This document shows, piece by piece, positions 8,960 to 16,753 of a DNA stretch of 64,000 nt. The translations under genes and the position numbers were made by a program. Each line of letters starts with the position of its first letter. Within the stretch, counting starts at the first letter, position 1. The stretch comes from Tessaracoccus sp. OS52 (GTDB taxonomy: Bacteria > Actinomycetota > Actinomycetes > Propionibacteriales > Propionibacteriaceae), in assembly GCF_020687685.1 (NCBI RefSeq), contig NZ_JAJEWM010000006.1, positions 1-64,000 on the forward strand. The letters run 5' to 3'. The notes below the pieces were generated by a model. It was given only the letters and a program-made list of their open reading frames with translations. It ran no database searches and was not told where the DNA came from.

Positions 8960-10276
8960 ATGAACAACACCCGCCATCAGGCGGGCGCTGTCGGTACACG
9001 CCGACGTCGCCTCGTCCTGACGATCTTGGCAGCGCTCGCCGCGCTCGCCCCGCTTTTCCCCGTCCAACCAGCCCAAGCAGCTGTTGACGTCTACACCACT
9101 CCCGGCAAGCACAGCGTCAACGGGCGCGAGTGGCACACGTGGTGCGAGGACTACTCCTCAACCATCGACCGGTGCTTCACCGAGATCCTCTCGGCCGGTC
9201 GTTGGGTGCACAACAACATCACCTACCTCCCCGCACCTCGTGATGCCTGGGGGACCAACCCTCTGGCCAACAATCGCCAGTGGACTGACCAGGCCGGCCG
9301 CAAGTGGAAGACGGAATGCGACACGGCCTGGACCGGCGCCAATGGCTGCCGCTCCCAGATTTTCCAGAACGGCCGGTGGGTCTTCAACAACATCGTCCAG
9401 TTCGGCGCCACCACCGTGTCCGCGGACACGAGCTATTCCCCACCTACGGCAGCGACCCCTACCCCAGCATCCACGGGGGCATGGCCGAACGCCAGCAACA
9501 CGGGCGTACCGGCTGGCGTGACCCTGAGCCCCTACACGGGCCCACTCACGATCACCGCCCCGGGAACGGTCATCAAGAACAAGGTCGTAACCGGGACCCT
9601 GCGCATCCAGGCAGCCAACGTGCAGATCGTCAACACCCGGATCAACGGCAGCGTTGACCTGCGCGACCCCCGCAATACCACCCATTCGTTCACGATCACC
9701 GACTCAGAGGTCCACATTGGGGACAATCTGAACACCGGCCTGATGCGCGGCAATTTCAAGGCCAACCGTGTCGAGGTCACCGGCGGCCGTCGGTCGATGT
9801 ACTGCCAGTACAACTGCGTGATCGAGAACTCCTGGGTGCACTCGCAGGGTGGCGACCCCGGCGGGGACGCCCACTTCTCAGGCATCCGCATGGAGCAGAA
9901 CGGCGTCTTCCGGCACAACACCATCACGTGCGAGGCCCAGCGTGGCAGCGGTACGGGATGCTCCGCCGGTCTAACCGGCTACGGGGACTTTGCTCCTGTC
10001 CAGAACAACTTGGTTGAGAACAACTATTTCTATGGCGGTGGCGGTGGCCGCTCCACGGTATGCGCGTACGGCGGCTCCTCCGGGGACGACGGCAGCAAGC
10101 CATACGGACATCAGGCACGCGACATCCGCTTCGTTGGAAACGTGTTTGAGAAGGGCGATAACGGCCACTGTGGAAACCTGGGGACCATCAAGTCCTTTGA
10201 CCCGAGCCGTCCCGGAAATGTCTGGTCCGGGAACACATGGGACAACGGCAGCACCATCAGCTACAACGGCCGCTGA
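8960..10276 (+). CDS. Secreted protein with duplicated Cys module and beta-helix domain (paralogue 3)
   Basis: A 438-residue exported protein. The signal peptide has an RRRR n-region and ends AQA at about residue 40. Residues about 55-90 and 113-148 form two copies of a module with pattern GR-x-W-x-T-x-C ... C ... GRWV-x-NNI, each with a Cys pair that could form a disulfide. A short Thr/Pro linker follows. Residues 175-438 are the beta-helix domain, very close to that of 7090-8805 and more distant from 164-1177. The start ATG has GTGAGGTC upstream at wide spacing. The gene sits between two strong hairpins and so looks like a single-gene transcript. The N-terminal module was not recognised. 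Confidence 0.88.
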   Translation: MNNTRHQAGAVGTRRRRLVLTILAALAALAPLFPVQPAQAAVDVYTTPGKHSVNGREWHTWCEDYSSTIDRCFTEILSAGRWVHNNITYLPAPRDAWGTNPLANNRQWTDQAGRKWKTECDTAWTGANGCRSQIFQNGRWVFNNIVQFGATTVSADTSYSPPTAATPTPASTGAWPNASNTGVPAGVTLSPYTGPLTITAPGTVIKNKVVTGTLRIQAANVQIVNTRINGSVDLRDPRNTTHSFTITDSEVHIGDNLNTGLMRGNFKANRVEVTGGRRSMYCQYNCVIENSWVHSQGGDPGGDAHFSGIRMEQNGVFRHNTITCEAQRGSGTGCSAGLTGYGDFAPVQNNLVENNYFYGGGGGRSTVCAYGGSSGDDGSKPYGHQARDIRFVGNVFEKGDNGHCGNLGTIKSFDPSRPGNVWSGNTWDNGSTISYNGR

Positions 10277-10324
10277 CCTCGCCCCGCTGGCTGGATCCCA
10301 GCCCGCGTAGCCCAAGTTGAATAC

Positions 10325-10363
10325 GAACCGCGTGGTTCGGTCCCGGACCGAACCACGCGGTTC
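10325..10363 (+). terminator. Perfect 19-bp palindromic hairpin after the third beta-helix gene
   Basis: Bases 10325-10343 pair exactly with 10345-10363 around a single C, so the real loop will open by one or two pairs. It lies 48 bp after the stop at 10276 and is followed by TACTATTTCCC. It probably ends transcription before the glycosyltransferase fusion gene at 10415. Confidence 0.85.
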
Positions 10364-10414
10364 TACTATTTCCCATTACACTCCTGTCGAGGAACTCGAC
10401 CGGTTGGGGGAACC

Positions 10415-12436
10415 GTGGTCAGTATCGTGATAGCCGCCCACAATGAGGCGGGGTTGCTGGGTGCGACGTTGGACGCCTTGCTCCTGGACTCACCGGACGC
10501 GGAAATAATCGTCGTTCCCAATGGCTGCACGGATTCGACCGCCGAAGTCGCCCGCGCTCGCTCCGGGGTGCACGTCGTTGAGGTGGCGCAGGGCAGTAAA
10601 CCCGTCGCCCTCAACGCTGGCGACGCCGTGGCGACGTCCTTTCCCCGGATCTATCTGGATGCAGACATCGTCGTGCCCAAGGGAGGTGTCAGCGCCCTCG
10701 TCGCGTCCGTGAGTGAACCGGGCATCCTCGCAGCAGTGCCCGCCCGCAGACTGACCACCGCAGGCCGACCATGGCCCGTGCGCGCATGGGCCAGCGTTCA
10801 CCGCCGCCTGCCAGTCTTCCGCGACGGCCTGTTCGGGCGTGGGATGATCGTCCTCTCCGAGGAGGGCCGAGCCCGGTTCAGCGCCTTCCCTCTGATGGTT
10901 GCCGACGACCTCTTTCTGGATTCACTCTTCAACGTCGATGAGAAGACGGAGGTGGGCGAGGTCCAGGTGACCGTCGAATCACCTGCCACCACGCGGGAGT
11001 TGGTTCGCCGCCTGGTTCGGGTGCGCCGCGGCTCCGCCGCCATGCGCACTGCCTCCCGGCGCGGCGAGTTGCCGATCCGCGTCCGCCAGGCGGACCGCTG
11101 GTCCTGGTTGCGGGACGTTGTGGCGCGCGACCCGCGCCTGCTCCCGGCGGGGGTGGTGTACGCCACGATCACGCTGATCGCGGCGCTCCGGGCGCGGTTC
11201 CAACCGGACCAGAGCATGGACTGGGGCCGTACTGGGTCCAGCCGCTCAGAATCGAAGGACCCCCTGCGAGTGGGCCTCCTTGGGGTCCAGGCTGACACGG
11301 CGAACCTTGGGCTGGCGGCGCTCGCGTACTCCGTGGTGGGGATTCTGGACAGAGCCATCCCTGGTGAGTGTGAGTTCGTGCTTTTCTCGGTCAATTCGGA
11401 CCGAGAACTGGAGCGGATGCGGGCGGAACTCGGCATTGACAACAAGCGAATGCGGGCCGTGCCGTTCCGCCACAAGCAGCTCCTGAAGATGATGGATTCC
11501 GTCATGCAGATCCGCTCCTGCGACGTCGTAGTCGACTTCACGGGCGGGGACAGCTTCTCCGACATTTACGGGCTCAAGCGGTTGCTGCGGAAGCTGTTTC
11601 ACAAGCAATTGGTGCTGGCGACGGGCACCCCGTTGGTGCTCGCGCCACAGACCTACGGACCAGTGAGGAACCGATTCGGCAAGCCTTGGTTCGGGCACGT
11701 CGTCAGGCGAGCTGCCCTGGTGTTCACACGGGATGACCTGTCGGTGGGCTTCCTCGAAACTCTCACCGACCGAGAGATTCATGTCGCCACTGACGTGGCC
11801 GTCACCTTGCCCCATGACGAGGGGCGCCACGGGTTCCCTGATGATGGCCGCACAAGGGTGGGCATCAACGTCTCCGGCCTCCTCTGGGCCGGGGGCTACA
11901 CGGGCGACAACCAGTTCGGTCTGGCCGCAGACTACCGCGCCTATTGCGGGGCTCTGGTCGAGGCGCTACTCGCCATAGGCCACGAAGTCCACCTGGTACC
12001 CCACGTCCTTTCCCGCCCATGGGAGTCCGACTTGGAAGACGACGTCCGAGCGGCGCGGGAACTGCAGGAACTTCATCCCCGCTGTCTGATGGCCCCGCCG
12101 TTCACGAGCCCGGTGGATGCGAAGTCGTGGATCTGCCACCTCGACGGATTCGTGGGATCCCGCATGCACGCGACAATCGCTGCTTTTACCTCCGGGGTCC
12201 CGACAGTCCCCGCTGCCTACAGCAGGAAGTTCGCAGGCTTCTTCGGGAATCTAGGCTACCCAGTTGTGGTTGACCTGACTAAACAGGACACCGACGAGGC
12301 CGTCGCAGCAACCATCGCTCACCTGGAGAACATGGAACAACTTCGCGAACTGGCGGCCCCGGCCCGACAAGAGGCACAGATGCGGATCGGGATCTTCAGC
12401 GACCGACTAGGGTCGCTGCTCGCCGCCCACTGGTAG
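10415..12436 (+). CDS. GT2 glycosyltransferase fused to polysaccharide pyruvyltransferase
   Basis: A 673-residue two-domain protein. Residues 1-240 are a GT2 domain: VSIVIAAHNEAG at the start, VPNGCTDST in the nucleotide-binding loop and DAD near residue 82 for metal binding. After a linker around residues 265-285 a polysaccharide pyruvyltransferase (CsaB/WcaK-type) domain runs from LRVGLLG to the end. It shows DFTGGDSFSD, LAPQTYGP, FTRDDLS and a late SRMHATIAAFTSGVPTV segment, as in that family. Expected roles are sugar transfer and addition of a pyruvate ketal from phosphoenolpyruvate to the same glycan. The start is GTG 10415 after GGTTGGGGG. The frame is open across the junction with no stop, so this is a fusion and not two neighbouring genes. 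The upstream hairpin suggests its own promoter. Confidence 0.88.
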   Translation: MVSIVIAAHNEAGLLGATLDALLLDSPDAEIIVVPNGCTDSTAEVARARSGVHVVEVAQGSKPVALNAGDAVATSFPRIYLDADIVVPKGGVSALVASVSEPGILAAVPARRLTTAGRPWPVRAWASVHRRLPVFRDGLFGRGMIVLSEEGRARFSAFPLMVADDLFLDSLFNVDEKTEVGEVQVTVESPATTRELVRRLVRVRRGSAAMRTASRRGELPIRVRQADRWSWLRDVVARDPRLLPAGVVYATITLIAALRARFQPDQSMDWGRTGSSRSESKDPLRVGLLGVQADTANLGLAALAYSVVGILDRAIPGECEFVLFSVNSDRELERMRAELGIDNKRMRAVPFRHKQLLKMMDSVMQIRSCDVVVDFTGGDSFSDIYGLKRLLRKLFHKQLVLATGTPLVLAPQTYGPVRNRFGKPWFGHVVRRAALVFTRDDLSVGFLETLTDREIHVATDVAVTLPHDEGRHGFPDDGRTRVGINVSGLLWAGGYTGDNQFGLAADYRAYCGALVEALLAIGHEVHLVPHVLSRPWESDLEDDVRAARELQELHPRCLMAPPFTSPVDAKSWICHLDGFVGSRMHATIAAFTSGVPTVPAAYSRKFAGFFGNLGYPVVVDLTKQDTDEAVAATIAHLENMEQLRELAAPARQEAQMRIGIFSDRLGSLLAAHW

Positions 12437-12478
12437 CCTGCCATGCACACTGGTTCCAGCCGCACGGGAGAACGCGTT

Positions 12479-13252
12479 ATGGATGTCGGAAGCGCCTTGA
12501 GGGTCCTACTTCGACAGTGGCTCGTCGTGCTTATCGGAGTAGCGCTGACGGTCGGCGCATGCGCGTACCTGTACAAGACTGCGGAGCCCCGGTACCAAGC
12601 GACGGGACGAATGCTCCTCCTCCTGCCCGCCGACGCGCGCGGCCCAGATGCGATCGGAAGCCCGTTCCTGTACCTGCCAAACGGGCTCAACGTCCTGGCG
12701 CGCATAGTGTCCGGGGCCTCGACCGGGCGCCAGTTCCGACAGGAGATGGCCGCCCAAGGGCTCTCGCCCTCCTTCGAGGTGGGTGTCGATCCGGAAACTC
12801 CAATCATTATCATCAGCGTCGAGGACACCGAGCCGGACAATGTCGTGCGGACCAGGGACTGGCTGATCACTGCGATGAACGACGAACTCCTGAAGGTTCA
12901 GCAGGAGGAGGGGGCGCCCCCCGCACAGACTGCCCACACGCGCGTGTACGCCGCCGAGGACGTCCCGTCGCAGTTGGGCGGAGACTGGACTCGGTCTGTT
13001 CTGGCAGCTTTGGCCGCCGGGGGGATCGTGACGCTGGTAGCCGCCTTCGCCATCGACCGCCTACGTGCCCTACGGCGGGAGCGCAGGCAGCGCAAGCTCG
13101 CGGAAGCCAGTGCCGATCAAGGGCTGGAGGACGAAATCAGGCCAGCTGGAGCGGAGAGCCATACCGATTCGGATGCCGATACCCATGATGGACCTCACTC
13201 CGTCACCGCCGGTGCTCCGGCTATGGCGGATCGGTCTCCTGAAGGGCCCTAG
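12479..13252 (+). CDS. Wzz/chain-length-determinant-like membrane protein
   Basis: A protein of 257 residues from the chosen ATG. It has a first membrane helix at about residues 13-34, an extracytoplasmic region of about 135 residues and a second helix near residues 180-200, then a basic stretch and an acidic disordered tail. This two-helix layout with LTVGACAYLY and RYQATGRMLLL matches the Wzz/capsule chain-length family that sets polymer length with the polymerase. There is no cytoplasmic tyrosine kinase domain. The frame is open from 12443, but ATG 12479 has GGGAGA eight bases upstream and places the membrane helix correctly. The polymerase-like gene follows after six bases. Confidence 0.8.
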   Translation: MDVGSALRVLLRQWLVVLIGVALTVGACAYLYKTAEPRYQATGRMLLLLPADARGPDAIGSPFLYLPNGLNVLARIVSGASTGRQFRQEMAAQGLSPSFEVGVDPETPIIIISVEDTEPDNVVRTRDWLITAMNDELLKVQQEEGAPPAQTAHTRVYAAEDVPSQLGGDWTRSVLAALAAGGIVTLVAAFAIDRLRALRRERRQRKLAEASADQGLEDEIRPAGAESHTDSDADTHDGPHSVTAGAPAMADRSPEGP

Positions 13253-13258
13253 GGTCCG

Positions 13259-14668
13259 ATGTCCGAACAGGCGAGGCCTATCCTGCCCGCTTACGGGTTC
13301 GCAATCATCTACGTGATCGCCCTCTTGTGCATCCCGACTCGCCTTATAGTCGGTCCCCTAGGAGCGCCGGGAACCCCTGCCAACCTCTTTGCGATCGCAG
13401 GGCTGCTCTGGTGGTTGTGCGCGGCCCTGGCCGGGCTGGTACAGGTCCGCGGACTCACCCCGCTGCGCGTTGCCTTTGGCTGCTTCGTTGCGCTGGTGCT
13501 TGTCAGCTACGCTTGGGGCCACTTTCAGGGGTGGTCTCAACCCGCCGATATCCACCAGAGCTCGGACAGGCTCTGGCAGGAGGCCAATGTCCGTCAGGTT
13601 ACGGAAACGATTACCAGTGCCTCCGACCGGGGCTTACTGGCGCTGGCCGGGTTCGCGGGCATACTTCTGATCACATCAGAGGGCGTCCGAAGCTGGCGCG
13701 AGTTGGACCGGGTGGTCGCGTGGTTGGTGAGAGCCGCGACCATTGTGGCCGCCATGGGCATCCTGCAGTACTTCACCGGGCTGAACGTTGCCAGCCTCAT
13801 CAGGATCCCCGGCCTGCAAGGATTGACAGACTTTGGCAACGCGCTGTCCAGATCCGACCTGAACCGGATCGTGGCTACGTCAGCTCACCCAATTGAACTG
13901 GGGGTGATGATGGCCTCAGTCCTGCCGCTCGCGCTGCATCGCAGCCTCCACTCCGAGAAGATCAGCGGATGGTTGCCCACTGCACTGATCGGCGTCAGCG
14001 CCCTGATGTCGGTCTCTCGCTCAGCCATCGTCGTCACCGGAATTGCACTGCTGATTCTCATCGTCGGGTGGCCCTGGAGGTGGCGACTGTACGCGTTGCT
14101 GGCGGCTCCTGTGCTGGCCCTCGTCGGCAGAGCCGTTCTGCCTGGTTTGCTCGGAACAGTGCGATCGCTCTTCACGGGGCTGGAGGGCGACCCGAGCATT
14201 CAGGGCCGCACGGATGACTACCCGCTGGTCGTGCGCTCCGTTGGCGAGAGCCCTCTCTTCGGACAGGGGCTGTTCACTTGGGTCCCCATGGTGTTCCGGA
14301 CCATCGACAACCAACTCCTGGTACTCCTCCTAGAGATCGGGGTCGTTGGCACTGTGTCGTTCGGCGTCCTGGTCTTGACCGCTGTCTTCCTCGCGTGGAC
14401 ACCGTGGCGCCGGGGTTGCTCGTACGAGGTAAAGCATCTCGGGACCGCAATCTCAGCTTCGGTAGCAGGCATCGTCACCAGCTTCGCTACCTTTGACGCC
14501 CTCGCCTTCCGTCAGGTGGCAGGTCTCACCTTCTTCTACATGGGCCTCGCCGGCAGCGTCTGGTGGCTGGCGCGCAAGGAGATCGTCAGCGCATCGACTT
14601 CACCAACGTCTTCAACCGCCGCCCCACACGATCCCCCAGCGAGACACGCTCTCTCACCATCCGGCTGA
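13259..14668 (+). CDS. O-antigen ligase/polymerase-like membrane protein (Wzy/WaaL family)
   Basis: A 469-residue integral membrane protein with roughly 11 hydrophobic helices and one large extracytoplasmic loop in the second half, around the GRTDDYPLVVRSVGESPLFGQG segment. That segment matches the O-antigen ligase signature region, in which a conserved Arg and His or similar residue contact the lipid-linked glycan. It would polymerise the repeat units outside the membrane. Its last 28 codons, a low-complexity Ser/Thr/Pro tail, overlap the 3' end of the convergent deacetylase gene by 83 bp. Confidence 0.85.
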   Translation: MSEQARPILPAYGFAIIYVIALLCIPTRLIVGPLGAPGTPANLFAIAGLLWWLCAALAGLVQVRGLTPLRVAFGCFVALVLVSYAWGHFQGWSQPADIHQSSDRLWQEANVRQVTETITSASDRGLLALAGFAGILLITSEGVRSWRELDRVVAWLVRAATIVAAMGILQYFTGLNVASLIRIPGLQGLTDFGNALSRSDLNRIVATSAHPIELGVMMASVLPLALHRSLHSEKISGWLPTALIGVSALMSVSRSAIVVTGIALLILIVGWPWRWRLYALLAAPVLALVGRAVLPGLLGTVRSLFTGLEGDPSIQGRTDDYPLVVRSVGESPLFGQGLFTWVPMVFRTIDNQLLVLLLEIGVVGTVSFGVLVLTAVFLAWTPWRRGCSYEVKHLGTAISASVAGIVTSFATFDALAFRQVAGLTFFYMGLAGSVWWLARKEIVSASTSPTSSTAAPHDPPARHALSPSG

Positions 14669-15275
14669 TCTCCGCCGGCTGCCAGTCCCGCACGTAGGAC
14701 GCGCGCGGTGTCAGCCAGCTCGAACTGGGCGCGCGCCCTCCGTCGGAGGTGAACACCTCGCGATAACCGCGCAGGTGGCGGAGCACGCGACGGTCGTAAC
14801 TGCCGAACGGGATCGCGAACTGATCCACCTCTGCCCCCACCGTCTCTGCCAGCCGCTCCCTGGAGCCGACGGTCTCCCGCAGGAGAGCGGAGTCATCCGT
14901 ACGCCGCAGGTCCACGTGATCCCAACCGTGGCTGCCGATCCCCATGCCTGCCACACCAAGCTCTCGAACCTCGTCGGGACCGACGTATCCCGACTTGCCC
15001 AGCCGGCCGGCGCAGACGTAGAAGCTCGCCTGCAGTCCCCTGTCCACCAACGCGGGCAGGGCATGCGTCACGTCACTGAGATTTCCGTCATCGAAGGTGA
15101 TCTCGAGGCGCACGGCGCCGTCGGACGGCACCTCGGCAAGGGCGTCGGCGAAGCGGGGCCATTCGTCGATGGGGCACCAGTAGGGCACCTCATCATCGGG
15201 CACGCCCCGCGTTGGCTCACCGATGCCGTGGAAGTTGACGATCAGGCGCTCCCCCACCGCGCCGACCCCGGTCAC
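14586..15275 (-). CDS. Polysaccharide deacetylase (NodB/CE4 family)
   Basis: A 229-residue protein with the NodB fold motifs: TFDDGN at residues 60-65, which supplies the catalytic base and a metal-binding Asp, and SHGWDH at residues 115-120, the two metal-binding His. FPxG-type motif 3 appears as IPFGSYD. There is no signal peptide, so it may act in the cytoplasm or be exported by another route. It probably removes an N- or O-acetyl group from a glycan intermediate. The GTG start at 15275 overlaps the stop of the upstream GT4 gene as GTGA, so the two are translationally coupled. The 3' end overlaps the convergent polymerase gene. Confidence 0.87.
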   Translation of the reverse strand: MTGVGAVGERLIVNFHGIGEPTRGVPDDEVPYWCPIDEWPRFADALAEVPSDGAVRLEITFDDGNLSDVTHALPALVDRGLQASFYVCAGRLGKSGYVGPDEVRELGVAGMGIGSHGWDHVDLRRTDDSALLRETVGSRERLAETVGAEVDQFAIPFGSYDRRVLRHLRGYREVFTSDGGRAPSSSWLTPRASYVRDWQPAEISRMVRERVSLGDRVGRRLKTLVKSMR

Positions 15276-16636
15276 CGTGCCCGTCGCTCAAGGATGAAGC
15301 GGTCGAACTCGGCTTCGTCGGACAGCGGTACGTAGGTACGTCCCCACTCGTCCGAATCACCCGGCTCAGGACTGCGGGAGACCTCGTCTGCCCTGGTGCG
15401 ACCGAGCACGTCGTCGAACACGTCTCCGAAAACTTTGGCCTGGCCAGCCCAGTCGAACAGGGCTGTCACCCGTTCGCGCGCCAGCCTCCCCAACCGGGTC
15501 CGCAGTTCAGGGTCCTCGATCAGCAGCTCCACCTCGTCGGCCATGGCGACGACGTCGCCCGAGGGGACATAACGAACGGCCTCTCCGCCGGTCACGCGGG
15601 TCTCCGCCAGGTCGAAGGCGACGGCGGGCAACGCGTAGGCCATGTACTCCAGGCTCTTGTTCATTGTGGAGACATCGTTCAGGGGGGTCTTCAGGTCCGG
15701 GCAGATCCCGATGTGGGCCCGGCTCAGGTGCTCGGCGATCTCCCGCTTGTCCACCCGTCCGGTGAAGGTCACGACGTCGTCGAGCCCCAGCCGGGTGCAC
15801 TGCCGCTTGAGGTCTTCCAGACAGTCACCGAACCCCATGAGCGTGGCCCGGATGTCGTCTCGTCCACGCCGTCGCAGTTCCGCCACCAGCTCCAGCACCT
15901 GGTCCACGCCGTCCTGGGGCCCCATGATGCCGATGTAGGTGAGCATCGTGACGCCCTCCGGCACCGGGTCGGCCGGGTAGATGGGCCGCATCCGTACTGT
16001 GTCCGGGCCGCTGCGCACGACGTCGACCTCGCTGGGCTCACGCCTGCCCCGCCTGATGGCGATACGGCGGTAGGAGTCATTTGTGGAGATCACCCGATCA
16101 GCCGTCCGGAAGGTCATCCGCTCCAGCCACCCCAGCCCCTTGAGCTGCAGCCGCTGCCCCAGCGACTTCGGCTGGCCGAACCGGCTGAGGAAGAGTTCGG
16201 GGTTGAGGTCGTGGTGGTCGAAGATGAAGCGAACGCCGCGAATCCGCCACAGCAGCGCCAGCAGCCAGTAGGTGTCCGGTGGGTTGCAGGCCTGGATGAC
16301 GTGAAACCTGCCACCCTCGCGCCACGCGACGGCACTCAGCCACGCGGTGCGCAGCCAGCTGTAGCCGAATTCCAGGGCGTAGCCGGCCAGCCCCTTGGCC
16401 TCCGGGGCCGGGCGGTACTTGTAGATGCGGGCGCCGTCGATCACCTCGCGCGCCGCGTCACTTGGCCCCTTGGGGCAGATCAGGCTCACTCGGTAGCCCC
16501 GTGCGAGCAATTCGTGGAACTCCAGGAGCACCCGGCGATCCACCTGGATGGGCAGATTCTGGACGATGACGAGGACGTGAGGGTCGATTCCCCCGACGGA
16601 TCGGCTCATGCGGCGAAGTCTAGGGGCCGAACTCAT
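15272..16636 (-). CDS. Glycosyltransferase family 4
   Basis: A GT-B glycosyltransferase of 454 residues from the chosen ATG. The N-terminal half begins HVLVIVQNLPIQVDRRV and carries FIFDHHDLNPEL. The C-terminal half has the GT4 donor-site region MNKSLEYMAYALPAVAFDLAETR, with the E-x7-E pattern partly kept. TYIGIMGPQDGVD and VTFTGRVDKREI fit the family's nucleotide-binding strands. The frame is open to a TTG at 16708; ATG 16636 and ATG 16609 are more likely starts, and no clear Shine-Dalgarno decides between them. It reads leftwards, opposite to the sugar transferase gene at 16754, and overlaps the deacetylase start by four bases. Confidence 0.87.
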   Translation of the reverse strand: MSSAPRLRRMSRSVGGIDPHVLVIVQNLPIQVDRRVLLEFHELLARGYRVSLICPKGPSDAAREVIDGARIYKYRPAPEAKGLAGYALEFGYSWLRTAWLSAVAWREGGRFHVIQACNPPDTYWLLALLWRIRGVRFIFDHHDLNPELFLSRFGQPKSLGQRLQLKGLGWLERMTFRTADRVISTNDSYRRIAIRRGRREPSEVDVVRSGPDTVRMRPIYPADPVPEGVTMLTYIGIMGPQDGVDQVLELVAELRRRGRDDIRATLMGFGDCLEDLKRQCTRLGLDDVVTFTGRVDKREIAEHLSRAHIGICPDLKTPLNDVSTMNKSLEYMAYALPAVAFDLAETRVTGGEAVRYVPSGDVVAMADEVELLIEDPELRTRLGRLARERVTALFDWAGQAKVFGDVFDDVLGRTRADEVSRSPEPGDSDEWGRTYVPLSDEAEFDRFILERRAR

Positions 16637-16753
16637 CGGAAGGGCTTGCGGAAAGAAATCCTGAGGGCAATACTGGGGTCTCCAACGAAACACACGGCGC
16701 CCGTCCAACGGAGGCCGGGCAATTCGGGGACATGATCAATCGGGGGATAAATC

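Noticed and set aside
12517-13188. Long Arg/Gly/Pro-rich frame overlapping the Wzz-like gene
   Set aside because: Wrong-frame translation of the Wzz-like gene; no signal, motif or ribosome site.
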